In this document: positions 26,701 through 39,480 of the stretch, piece after piece
How the letters are laid out: every line of letters starts with the position of its first letter
Position numbering within the stretch: position 1 is the first letter of the stretch
From: Auanema rhodensis
Lineage: Eukaryota > Nematoda > Chromadorea > Rhabditida > Rhabditidae
Length of the DNA stretch: 64,000 bases
Assembly (NCBI GenBank): GCA_964057225.1
Contig: OZ059896.1
Location: forward strand, 4,774,001-4,838,000
Direction of reading: 5' to 3'
Translations under genes and position numbers: made by a program
Notes under the pieces: generated by a model
The model's database searches: none
Told to the model about the DNA's origin: nothing
What the model saw: the letters and a program-made list of their open reading frames with translations, nothing else

Positions 26701-27937
26701 ACTCAAAATTGCTTCCAAAAACATTTTGACAAAAATGTTTTCGAAAAATTTCAAAATAATTTAGCAAAAAGTAGATGTTTTTAGATTCCTTTTTTCAAGG
26801 CAAAAACGATGGACAATGTTATTCAACGAAAAAATTAATTCTTCAGGGTGAAAATCGAGGATATAAGTGTGAACTTATATCAGTTGATATCTCGGTGCAT
26901 TTTTAAGCTAGCGCAAATCTGATAACACAGATCGACGCAGCTTAAAAATCCGCATCGAATGCACTAAACTTCATTGAGAAAAGCTTAATACAAAAATTAG
27001 TTATGATCGTTTGAAAAATGATGCATTAGCGTATGTTGAGTTTCCATGTACACTCAAAATTGCTTCCAAAAACATTTTGACAAAAATTTTTTCGAAAAAT
27101 TTGAGAATAATTTAGCAAAAAGTAGAAGTTTTTAGATTCCTTTTTTCAAGGCAAAAACGATAGACAATGTTATTCAACGAAAAAATTAATTCTTCAGGGT
27201 GAAAATCGAGGATATAGGTGTGAACTTATATCAGTTGATATCTCGGTGCATTTTCAAGCTAGCGCAAATCTGATAGTACAGATCGACGCAGCTTAAAAAT
27301 CCGCATCGAATGCACTATACTACATTGAGAAACGCTTAATACAAAAATTAGTTATGATCGTTTGAAAAATGATGCATTAGTGTATGTTGAGTTTCCATGT
27401 ACACTCAAAATTGCTTCCAAAAACATTTTGACAAAAATTTTTTCGAAAAATTTCAAAATAATTTAGCAAAAAGTAGATGTTTTTAGATTCCTTTTTTCAA
27501 GGCAAAAACGATGGACAATGTTATTCAACGAAAAAATTAATTCTTCAGGGTGAAAATCGAGGATATAAGTGTGAACTTATATCAGTTGATATCTCGGTGC
27601 ATTTTTAAGCTAGCGCAAATCTGATAACACAGATCGACGCAGCTTAAAAATCCGCATCGAATGCACTATATTACATTGAGAAAAGCTAAATACAAAAATT
27701 AGTTATGATCGTTTGAAAAATGATGCATTAGTGTATGTTGAGTTTCCATGTACACTCAAAATTGCTTCCAAAAACATTTTGACAAAAATTTTTTCGAAAA
27801 ATTTCAAAATAATTTAGCAAAAAGTAGATGTTTTTAGATTCCTTTTTTCAAGGCAAAAACGATGGACAATGTTATTCAACGAAAAAATTATTTCTTCAGG
27901 GTGAAAATCGAGGATATAAGTGTAAACTTATATCAGT
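23800..27937 (+). repeat. Seven-monomer-spaced duplication, domain B
   Basis: Rare variants repeat at exactly 2,457 bp (7 x 351): gatttc at 23,976 and 26,433; cattatatta at 24,154 and 26,611; aatgcactaaacttc at 24,501 and 26,958; agcgtatgttg at 24,571 and 27,028. The duplicated stretch runs from about 23,800 to 25,480 and from about 26,257 to 27,937. It ends just after the shared attatttcttcag and gtgtaaac variants. One difference is visible: caacattgc near 23,896 against caaaattgc in the second copy. Confidence 0.85.
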
Positions 27938-30900
27938 TGATATCTCGGTGCATTTTCAAGCTAGCGCAAATCTGATAGTACAGATCGACGCAGCTTAAAA
28001 ATCCGCATCGAATGCACTATACTACATTGAGAAACGCTTAATACAAAAATTAGTTATGATCGTTTGAAAAATGATGCATTAGTGTATGTTGAGTTTCCAT
28101 GTACACTCAAAATTGCTTCCAAAAACATTTTGACAAAAATTTTTTCGAAAAATTTCAAAATAATTTAGCAAAAAGTAGATGTTTTTAGATTCCTTTTTTC
28201 AAGGCAAAAACGATGGACAATGTTATTCAACGAAAAAATTAATTCTTCAGGGTGAAAATCGAGGATATAAGTGTGAACTTATATCAGTTGATATATCGGT
28301 GCATTTTTAAGCTAGCGCAAATCTGATAACACAGATCGACGCAGCTTAAAAATCCGCATCGAATGCACTATACTACATTGAGAAAAGCTAAATACAAAAA
28401 TTAGTTATGATCGTTTGAAAAATGATGCATTAGTGTATGTTGAGTTTCCATGTACACTCAAAATTGCTTCCAAAAACATTTTGACAAAAATTTTTTCGAA
28501 AAATTTGAGAATAATTTAGCAAAAAGTAGATGTTTTTAGATTCCTTTTTTCAAGGCAAAAACGATGGACAATGTTATTCAACGAAAAAATTAATTCTTCA
28601 GGGTGAAAATCGAGGATATAAGTGTGAACTTATATCAGTTGATATCTCGGTGCATTTTTAAGCTAGCGCAAATCTGATAACACAGATCGACGCAGCTTAA
28701 AAATCCGCATCGAATGCACTATATAACATTGAGAAAAGCTAAATACAAAAATTAGTTATGATCGTTTGAAAAATGATGCATTAGTGTATGTTGAGTTTCC
28801 ATGTACACTCAAAATTGCTTCCAAAAACATTTTGACAAAAATTTTTTCGAAAAATTTCAAAATAATTTAGCAAAAAGTAGATGTTTTTAGATTCCTTTTT
28901 TCAAGGCAAAAACGATAGACAATGTTATTTAACGAAAAAATTAATTCTTCAGGGTGAAAATCGAGGATATAGGTGTGAACTTATATCAGTTGATATCTCG
29001 GTGCATTTTCAAGCTAGCGCAAATCTGATAGTACAGATCGACGCAGCTTAAAAATCCGCATCGAATGCACTATACTACATTGAGAAACGCTAAATACAAA
29101 AATTAGTTATGATCGTTTGAAAAATGATGCATTAGTGTATGTTGAGTTTCCATGTACACTCAAAATTGCTTCCAAAAACATTTTGACAAAAATTTTTTCG
29201 AAAAATTTCAAAATAATTTAGCAAAAAGTAGATGTTTTTAGATTCCTTTTTTCAAGGCAAAAACGATGGACAATGTTATTCAACGAAAAAATTATTTCTT
29301 CAGGGTGAAAATCGAGGATATAAGTGTAAACTTATATCAGTTGATATCTCGGTGCATTTTTAAGCTAGCGCAAATCTGATAACACAGATCGACGCAGCAT
29401 AAAAATCCGCATCGAATGCACTATACTACATTGAAAAAAGCTGAATACAAAAATTAGTTATGATCGTTTGAAAAATGATGCATTAGTGTATGTTGAGTTT
29501 CCATGTACACTCAAAATTGCTTCCAAAAACATTTTGACAAAAATTTTTTCGAAAAATTTCAAAATAATTTAGCAAAAAGTAGATGTTTTTAGATTCCTTT
29601 TTTCAAGGCAAAAACGATGGACAATGTTATTCAAAGAAAAAATTAATTCTTCAGGGTGAAAATCGAGGATATAAGTGTGAACTTATATCAGTTGATATCT
29701 CGGTGCATTTTTAAGCTAGCGCAAATCTGATAACACAGATCGACGCAGCTTAAAAATCCGCATCGAATGCACTAAACTTCATTGAGAAAAGCTTAATACA
29801 AAAATTAGTTATGATCGTTTGAAAAATGATGCATTAGTGTATGTTGAGTTTCCATGTACACTCAAAATTGCTTCCAAAAACATTTTGACAAAAATTTTTT
29901 CGAAAAATTTCAAGATAATTTAGCAGAAAGTAGATGTTTTTAGATTCCCTTTTTCAAGGCAAAAACGATGGACAATGTTATTCAACGAAAAAATTAATTC
30001 TTCAGGGTGAAAATCGAGGATATAAGTGTGAACTTATATCAGTTGATATCTCGGTGCATTTTTAAGCTAGCGCAAATCTGATAACACAGATCGACGCAGC
30101 TTAAAAATCCGCATCGAATGCACTATACTACATTGAGAAAAGCTAAATACAAAAATTAGTTATGATCGTTTGAAAAATGATGCATTAGTGTATGTTGAGT
30201 TTCCATGTACACTCAAAATTGCTTCCAAAAACATTTTGACAAAAATTTTTTCGAAAAATTTGAGAATAATTTAGCAAAAAGTAGATGTTTTTAGATTCCT
30301 TTTTTCAAGGCAAAAACGATAGACAATGTTATTCAACGAAAAAATTAATTCTTCAGGGTGAAAATCGAGGATATAGGTGTGAACTTATATCAGTTGATAT
30401 CTCGGTGCATTTTCAAGCTAGCGCAAATCTGATAACACAGATCGACGCAGCTTAAAAATCCGCATCGAATGCACTATACTACACTGAGAAAAGCTAAATA
30501 CAAAAATTAGTTATGATCGTTTGAAAAATGATGCATTAGTGTATGTTGAGTTTCCATGTACACTCAAAATTGCTTCCAAAAACATTTTGACAAAAATTTT
30601 TTCGAAAAATTTGAGAATAATTTAGCAAAAAGTAGATGTTTTTAGATTCCTTTTTTCAAGGCAAAAACGATGGACAATGTTATTCAACGAAAAAATTAAT
30701 TCTTCAGGGTGAAAATCGAGGATATAAGTGTGAACTTATATCAGTTGATATCTCGGTGCATTTTTAAGCTAGCGCAAATCTGATAACACAGATCGACGCA
30801 GCTTAAAAATCCGCATCGAATGCACTAAACTTCATTGAGAAAAGCTTAATACAAAAATTAGTTATGATCGTTTGAAAAATGATGCATTAGTGTATGTTGA

Positions 30901-31699
30901 GTTTCCATGTACACTCAAAATTGCTTCCAAAAACATTTTGACAAAAATTTTTTCGAAAAATTTCAAGATAATTTAGCAGAAAGTAGATGTTTTTAGATTC
31001 CTTTTTTCAAGGCAAAAACGATGGACAATGTTATTCAACGAAAAAATTAATTCTTCAGGGTGAAAATCGAGGATATAAGTGTGAACTTATATCAGTTGAT
31101 ATCTCGGTGCATTTTTAAGCTAGCGCAAATCTGATAACACAGATCGACGCAGCTTAAAAATCCGCATCGAATGCACTATACTACATTGAGAAAAGCTAAA
31201 TACAAAAATTAGTTATGATCGTTTGAAAAATGATGCATTAGTGTATGTTGAGTTTCCATGTACACTCAAAATTGCTTCCAAAAACATTTTGACAAAAATT
31301 TTTTCGAAAAATTTGAGAATAATTTAGCAAAAAGTAGATGTTTTTAGATTCCTTTTTTCAAGGCAAAAACGATAGACAATGTTATTCAACGAAAAAATTA
31401 ATTCTTCAGGGTGAAAATCGAGGATATAGGTGTGAACTTATATCAGTTGATATCTCGGTGCATTTTCAAGCTAGCGCAAATCTGATAGTACAGATCGACG
31501 CAGCTTAAAAATCCGCATCGAATGCACTATACTACATTGAGAAACGCTTAATACAAAAATTAGTTATGATCGTTTGAAAAATGATGCATTAGTGTATGTT
31601 GAGTTTCCATGTACACTCAAAATTGCTTCCAAAAACATTTTGACAAAAATTTTTTCGAAAAATTTCAAAATAATTTAGCAAAAAGTAGATGTTTTTAGA

Positions 31700-34600
31700 T
31701 TCCTTTCTTCAAGGCAAAAACGATGGACAATGTTATTCAACGAAAAAATTAATTCTTCAGGGTGAAAATCGAGGATATAAGTGTGAACTTATATCAGTTG
31801 ATATCTCGGTGCATTTTTAAGCTAGCGCAAATCTGATAACACAGATCGACGCAGCTTAAAAATCCGCATCGAATGCACTATATTACATTGAGAAAAGCTA
31901 AATACAAAAATTAGTTATGATCGTTTGAAAAATGATGCATTAGTGTATGTTGAGTTTCCATGTACACTCAAAATTGCTTCCAAAAACATTTTGACAAAAA
32001 TTTTTTCGAAAAATTTCAAAATAATTTAGCAAAAAGTAGAGTTTTTAGATTCCTTTTTTCAAGGCAAAAACGATGGACAATGTTATTCAACGAAAAAATT
32101 ATTTCTTCAGGGTGAAAATCGAGGATATAAGTGTAAACATATATCAGTTGATATCTCGGTGCATTTTTAAGCTAGCGCAAATCTGATAACACAGATCGAC
32201 GCAGCATAAAAATCCGCATCGAATGCACTATACTACATTGAAAAAAGCTGAATACAAAAATTAGTTATGATCGTTTGAAAAATGATGCATTAGTGTATGT
32301 TGAGTTTCCATGTACACTCAAAATTGCTTCCAAAAACATTTTGACAAAAACTTTTTCGAAAAATTTCAAAATAATTTAGCAAAAAGTAGATGTTTTTAGA
32401 TTCCTTTTTTCAAGGCAAAAACGATGGACAATGTTATTCAACGAAAAAATTAATTCTTCAGGGTGAAAATCGAGGATATAAGTGTGAACTTATATCAGTT
32501 GATATCTCGGTGCATTTTTAAGCTAGCGCAAATCTGATAACACAGATCGACGCAGCATAAAAATCCGCATCGAATGCACTATACTACATTGAAAAAAGCT
32601 TAATACAAAAATTAGTTATGATCGTTTGAAAAATGATGCATTAGTGTATGTTGAGTTTCCATGTACACTCAAAATTGCTTCCAAAAACATTTTGACAAAA
32701 ATTTTTTCGAAAAATTTGAGAATAATTTAGCAAAAAGTGGATGTTTTTAGATTCCTTTTTTCAAGGCAAAAACGATGGACAATGTTATTCAACGAAAAAA
32801 TTAATTCTTCAGGGTGAAAATCGAGGATATAAGTGTGAACTTATATCAGTTGATATCTCGGTGCATTTTTAAGCTAGCGCAAATCTGATAACACAGATCG
32901 ACGCAGCTTAAAAATCCGCATCGAATGCACTAAACTTCATTGAGAAAAGCTTAATACAAAAATTAGTTATGATCGTTTGAAAAATGATGCATTAGTGTAT
33001 GTTGAGTTTCCATGTACACTCAAAATTGCTTCCAAAAACATTTTGACAAAAATTTTTTCGAAAAATTTCAAGATAATTTAGCAGAAAGTAGATGTTTTTA
33101 GATTCCTTTTTTCAAGGCAAAAACGATGGACAATGTTATTCAACGAAAAAATTAATTCTTCAGGGTGAAAATCGAGGATATAAGTGTGAACTTATATCAG
33201 TTGATATCTCGGTGCATTTTTAAGCTAGCGCAAATCTGATAACACAGATCGACGCAGCTTAAAAATCCGCATCGAATGCACTATACTACATTGAGAAAAG
33301 CTAAATACAAAAATTAGTTATGATCGTTTGAAAAATGATGCATTAGTGTATGTTGAGTTTCCATGTACACTCAAAATTGCTTCCAAAAACATTTTGACAA
33401 AAATTTTTTCGAAAAATTTGAGAATAATTTAGCAAAAAGTAGATGTTTTTAGATTCCTTTTTTCAAGGCAAAAACGATAGACAATGTTATTCAACGAAAA
33501 AATTAATTCTTCAGGGTGAAAATCGAGGATATAGGTGTGAACTTATATCAGTTGATATCTCGGTGCATTTTCAAGCTAGCGCAAATCTGATAGTACAGAT
33601 CGACGCAGCTTAAAAATCCGCATCGAATGCACTATATTACATTGAGAAAAGCTAAATACAAAAATTAGTTATGATCGTTTGAAAAATGATGCATTAGTGT
33701 ATGTTGAGTTTCCATGTACACTCAAAATTGCTTCCAAAAACATTTTGACAAAAATTTTTTCGAAAAATTTCAAAATAATTTAGCAAAAAGTAGATGTTTT
33801 TAGATTCCTTTTTTCAAGGCAAAAACGATGGACAATGTTATTCAACGAAAAAATTATTTCTTCAGGGTGAAAATCGAGGATATAAGTGTAAACATATATC
33901 AGTTGATATCTCGGTGCATTTTTAAGCTAGCGCAAATCTGATAACACAGATCGACGCAGCATAAAAATCCGCATCGAATGCACTATACTACATTGAAAAA
34001 AGCTGAATACAAAAATTAGTTATGATCGTTTGAAAAATGATGCATTAGTGTATGTTGAGTTTCCATGTACACTCAAAATTGCTTCCAAAAACATTTTGAC
34101 AAAAACTTTTTCGAAAAATTTCAAAATAATTTAGCAAAAAGTAGATGTTTTTAGATTCCTTTTTTCAAGGCAAAAACGATGGACAATGTTATTCAACGAA
34201 AAAATTAATTCTTCAGGGTGAAAATCGAGGATATAAGTGTGAACTTATATCAGTTGATATCTCGGTGCATTTTTAAGCTAGCGCAAATCTGATAACACAG
34301 ATCGACGCAGCATAAAAATCCGCATCGAATGCACTATACTACATTGAAAAAAGCTTAATACAAAAATTAGTTATGATCGTTTGAAAAATGATGCATTAGT
34401 GTATGTTGAGTTTCCATGTACACTCAAAATTGCTTCCAAAAACATTTTGACAAAAATTTTTTCGAAAAATTTGAGAATAATTTAGCAAAAAGTAGATGTT
34501 TTTAGATTCCTTTTTTCAAGGCAAAAACGATAGACAATGTTATTCAACGAAAAAATTAATTCTTCAGGGTGAAAATCGAGGATATAGGTGTGAACTTATA

Positions 34601-36700
34601 TCAGTTGATATCTCGGTGCATTTTTGAGCTAGCGCAAATCTGATAACACAGATCGACGCAGCTTAAAAATCCGCATCGAATGCACTATACTACATTGAGA
34701 AAAGCTAAATACAAAAATTAGTTATGATCGTTTGAAAAATGATGCATTAGTGTATGTTGAGTTTCCATGTACACTCAAAATTGCTTCCAAAAACATTTTG
34801 ACAAAAATTTTTTCGAAAAATTTCAAAATAATTTAGCAAAAAGTAGATGTTTTTAGATTCCTTTCTTCAAGGCAAAAACGATGGACAATGTTATTCAACG
34901 AAAAAATTAATTCTTCAGGGTGAAAATCGAGGATATAAGTGTGAACTTATATCAGTTGATATCTCGGTGCATTTTTAAGCTAGCGCAAATCTGATAACAC
35001 AGATCGACGCAGCATAAAAATCCGCATCGAATGCACTATACTACATTGAAAAAAGCTTAATACAAAAATTAGTTATGATCGTTTGAAAAATGATGCATTA
35101 GTGTATGTTGAGTTTCCATGTACACTCAAAATTGCTTCCAAAAACATTTTGACAAAAATTTTTTCGAAAAATTTGAGAATAATTTAGCAAAAAGTAGATG
35201 TTTTTAGATTCCTTTTTTCAAGGCAAAAACGATAGACAATGTTATTCAACGAAAAAATTAATTCTTCAGGGTGAAAATCGAGGATATAGGTGTGAACTTA
35301 TATCAGTTGATATCTCGGTGCATTTTTGAGCTAGCGCAAATCTGATAACACAGATCGACGCAGCTTAAAAATCCGCATCGAATGCACTATACTACATTGA
35401 GAAAAGCTAAATACAAAAATTAGTTATGATCGTTTGAAAAATGATGCATTAGTGTATGTTGAGTTTCCATGTACACTCAAAATTGCTTCCAAAAACATTT
35501 TGACAAAAATTTTTTCGAAAAATTTCAAAATAATTTAGCAAAAAGTAGATGTTTTTAGATTCCTTTCTTCAAGGCAAAAACGATGGACAATGTTATTCAA
35601 CGAAAAAATTAATTCTTCAGGGTGAAAATCGAGGATATAAGTGTGAACTTATATCAGTTGATATCTCGGTGCATTTTTAAGCTAGCGCAAATCTGATAAC
35701 ACAGATCGACGCAGCTTAAAAATCCGCATCGAATGCACTATATTACATTGAGAAAAGCTAAATACAAAAATTAGTTATGATCGTTTGAAAAATGATGCAT
35801 TAGTGTATGTTGAGTTTCCATGTACACTCAAAATTGCTTCCAAAAACATTTTGACAAAAATTTTTTCGAAAAATTTCAAAAAAATTTAGCAAAAAGTAGA
35901 TGGTTTTAGATTCCTTTTTTCAAGGCAAAAACGATGGACAATGTTATTCAACGAAAAAATTATTTCTTCAGGGTGAAAATCGAGGATATAAGTGTAAACA
36001 TATATCAGTTGATATCTCGGTGCATTTTTAAGCTAGCGCAAATCTGATAACACAGATCGACGCAGCATAAAAATCCGCATCGAATGCACTATACTACATT
36101 GAAAAAAGCTGAATACAAAAATTAGTTATGATCGTTTGAAAAATGATGCATTAGTGTATGTTGAGTTTCCATGTACACTCAAAATTGCTTCCAAAAACAT
36201 TTTGACAAAAACTTTTTCGAAAAATTTCAAAATAATTTAGCAAAAAGTAGATGTTTTTAGATTCCTTTTTTCAAGGCAAAAACGATGGACAATGTTATTC
36301 AACGAAAAAATTAATTCTTCAGGGTGAAAATCGAGGATATAAGTGTGAACTTATATCAGTTGATATCTCGGTGCATTTTTAAGCTAGCGCAAATCTGATA
36401 ACACAGATCGACGCAGCATAAAAATCCGCATCGAATGCACTATACTACATTGAAAAAAGCTTAATACAAAAATTAGTTATGATCGTTTGAAAAATGATGC
36501 ATTAGTGTATGTTGAGTTTCCATGTACACTCAAAATTGCTTCCAAAAACATTTTGACAAAAATTTTTTCGAAAAATTTGAGAATAATTTAGCAAAAAGTG
36601 GATGTTTTTAGATTCCTTTTTTCAAGGCAAAAACGATGGACAATGTTATTCAACGAAAAAATTAATTTTTCAGGGTGAAAATCGAGGATATAAGTGTGAA
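31700..36700 (+). repeat. Repeated five- and six-monomer blocks, domain B
   Basis: The private string gtgtaaacatat occurs at 32,131, 33,886 and 35,992, spacings of 1,755 bp (5 x 351) and 2,106 bp (6 x 351). Each is followed one monomer later by aaaactttttcg and flanks gaaaaaagctgaatac then gaaaaaagcttaatac. The variant tcctttcttcaagg occurs at 31,701, 34,859 and 35,561; the first interval is 9 x 351 minus the 1-bp deletion at 32,040 and the second is 702 bp. The stretch was therefore built by several successive block duplications. Confidence 0.8.
32039..32042 (+). other. Single-base deletion making a 350-bp monomer
   Basis: The usual gtagatgtttttag reads gtagagtttttag here, one t fewer. This is the only indel I find in the 351-bp array. 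The related block copies 5 and 11 monomers downstream (near 33,796 and 35,902) keep full length, so the deletion either arose after duplication or was not copied. Confidence 0.85.
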
Positions 36701-39480
36701 CTTATATCAGTTGATATCTCGGTGCATTTTTAAGCTAGCGCAAATCTGATAACACAGATCGACGCAGCTTAAAAATCCGCATCGAATGCACTAAACTTCA
36801 TTGAGAAAAGCTTAATACAAAAATTAGTTATGATCGTTTGAAAAATGATGCATTAGTGTATGTTGAGTTTCCATGTACACTCAAAATTGCTTCCAAAAAC
36901 ATTTTGACAAAAATTTTTTCGAAAAATTTCAAGATAATTTAGCAGAAAGTAGATGTTTTTAGATTCCTTTTTTCAAGGCAAAAACGATGGACAATGTTAT
37001 TCAACGAAAAAATTAATTCTTCAGGGTGAAAATCGAGGATATAAGTGTGAACTTATATCAGTTGATATCTCGGTGCATTTTTAAGCTAGCGCAAATCTGA
37101 TAACACAGATCGACGCAGCTTAAAAATCCGCATCGAATGCACTATACTACATTGAGAAAAGCTAAATACAAAAATTAGTTATGATCGTTTGAAAAATGAT
37201 GCATTAGTGTATGTTGAGTTTCCATGTACACTCAAAATTGCTTCCAAAAACATTTTGACAAGAATTTTTTCGAAAAATTTCAAGATAATTTAGCAAAAAG
37301 TAGATGTTTTTAGATTCCTTTTTTCAAGGCAAAAACGATGGACAATGTTATTCAACGAAAAAATTAATTCTTCAGGGTGAAAATCGAGGATATAAGTGTG
37401 AACTTATATTAGTTGATATCTCGGTGCATTTTTAAGCTAGCGCAAATCTGATAACACAGATCGACGCAGCTTAAAAATCCGCATCGAATGCACTAAACTT
37501 CATTGAGAAAAGCTTAATACAAAAATTAGTTATGATCGTTTGAAAAATGATGCATTAGTGTATGTTGAGTTTCCATGTACACTCAAAATTGCTTCCAAAA
37601 ACATTTTGACAAAAATTTTTTCGAAAAATTTCAAGATAATTTAGCAGAAAGTAGATGTTTTTAGATTCCTTTTTTCAAGGCAAAAACGATGGACAATGTT
37701 ATTCAACGAAAAAATTAATTCTTCAGGGTGAAAATCGAGGATATAAGTGTGAACTTATATCAGTTGATATCTCGGTGCATTTTTAAGCTAGCGCAAATCT
37801 GATAACACAGATCGACGCAGCTTAAAAATCCGCATCGAATGCACTATACTACATTGAGAAAAGCTAAATACAAAAATTAGTTATGATCGTTTGAAAAATG
37901 ATGCATTAGTGTATGTTGAGTTTCCATGTACACTCAAAATTGCTTCCAAAAACATTTTGACAAGAATTTTTTCGAAAAATTTCAAGATAATTTAGCAGAA
38001 AGTAGATGTTTTTAGATTCCTTTTTTCAAGGCAAAAACGATGGACAATGTTATTCAACGAAAAAATTAATTCTTCAGGGTGAAAATCGAGGATATAAGTG
38101 TGAACTTATATTAGTTGATATCTCGGTGCATTTTTAAGCTAGCGCAAATCTGATAACACAGATCGACGCAGCTTAAAAATCCGCATCGAATGCACTATAC
38201 TACATTGAGAAAAGCTAAATACAAAAATTAGTTATGATCGTTTGAAAAATGATGCATTAGTGTATGTTGAGTTTCCATGTACACTCAAAATTGCTTCCAA
38301 AAACATTTTGACAAAAATTTTTTCGAAAAATTTGAGAATAATTTAGCAAAAAGTAGATGTTTTTAGATTCCTTTTTTCAAGGCAAAAACGATAGACAATG
38401 TTATTCAACGAAAAAATTAATTCTTCAGGGTGAAAATCGAGGATATAGGTGTGAACTTATATCAGTTGATATCTCGGTGCATTTTCAAGCTAGCGCAAAT
38501 CTGATAACACAGATCGACGCAGCTTAAAAATCCGCATCGAATGCACTAAACTTCATTGAGAAAAGCTTAATACAAAAATTAGTTATGATCGTTTGAAAAA
38601 TGATGCATTAGTGTATGTTGAGTTTCCATGTACACTCAAAATTGCTTCCAAAAACATTTTGACAAAAATTTTTTCGAAAAATTTCAAGATAATTTAGCAG
38701 AAAGTAGATGTTTTTAGATTCCTTTTTTCAAGGCAAAAACGATGGACAATGTTATTCAACGAAAAAATTAATTCTTCAGGGTGAAAATCGAGGATATAAG
38801 TGTGAACTTATATCAGTTGATATCTCGGTGCATTTTTAAGCTAGCGCAAATCTGATAACACAGATCGACGCAGCATAAAAATCCGCATCGAATGCACTAT
38901 ACTACATTGAAAAAAGCTGAATACAAAAATTAGTTATGATCGTTTGAAAAATGATGCATTAGTGTATGTTGAGTTTCCATGTACACTCAAAATTGCTTCC
39001 AAAAACATTTTGACAAAAATTTTTTCGAAAAATTTCAAAATAATTTAGCAAAAAGTAGATGTTCTTAGATTCCTTTTTTCAAGGCAAAAACGATGGACAA
39101 TGTTATTCAACGAAAAAATTAATTCTTCAGGGTGAAAATCGAGGATATAAGTGTGAACTTATATCAGTTGATATCTCGGTGCATTTTTAAGCTAGCGCAA
39201 ATCTGATAGTACAGATCGACGCAGCTTAAAAATCCGCATCGAATGCACTATACTACATTGAGAAACGCTTAATACAAAAATTAGTTATGATCGTTTGAAA
39301 AATGATGCATTAGTGTATGTTGAGTTTCCATGTACACTCAAAATTGCTTCCAAAAACATTTTGACAAAAATTTTTTCGAAAAATTTGAGAATAATTTAGC
39401 AAAAAGTGGATGTTTTTAGATTCCTTTTTTCAAGGCAAAAACGATGGACAATGTTATTCAACGAAAAAATTAATTTTTCA
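36599..39480 (+). repeat. Eight-monomer-spaced duplication, domain B
   Basis: A monomer combining aaaaagtggatg and taatttttcaggg occurs near 36,599-36,675 and again near 39,408-39,483. The taatttttca marker is separated by exactly 2,808 bp (8 x 351). Between them, caagaattttttcg (about 37,260 and 37,962) and atattagttgat (about 37,407 and 38,109) each recur at 702 bp, a two-monomer duplication nested inside. Confidence 0.75.
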
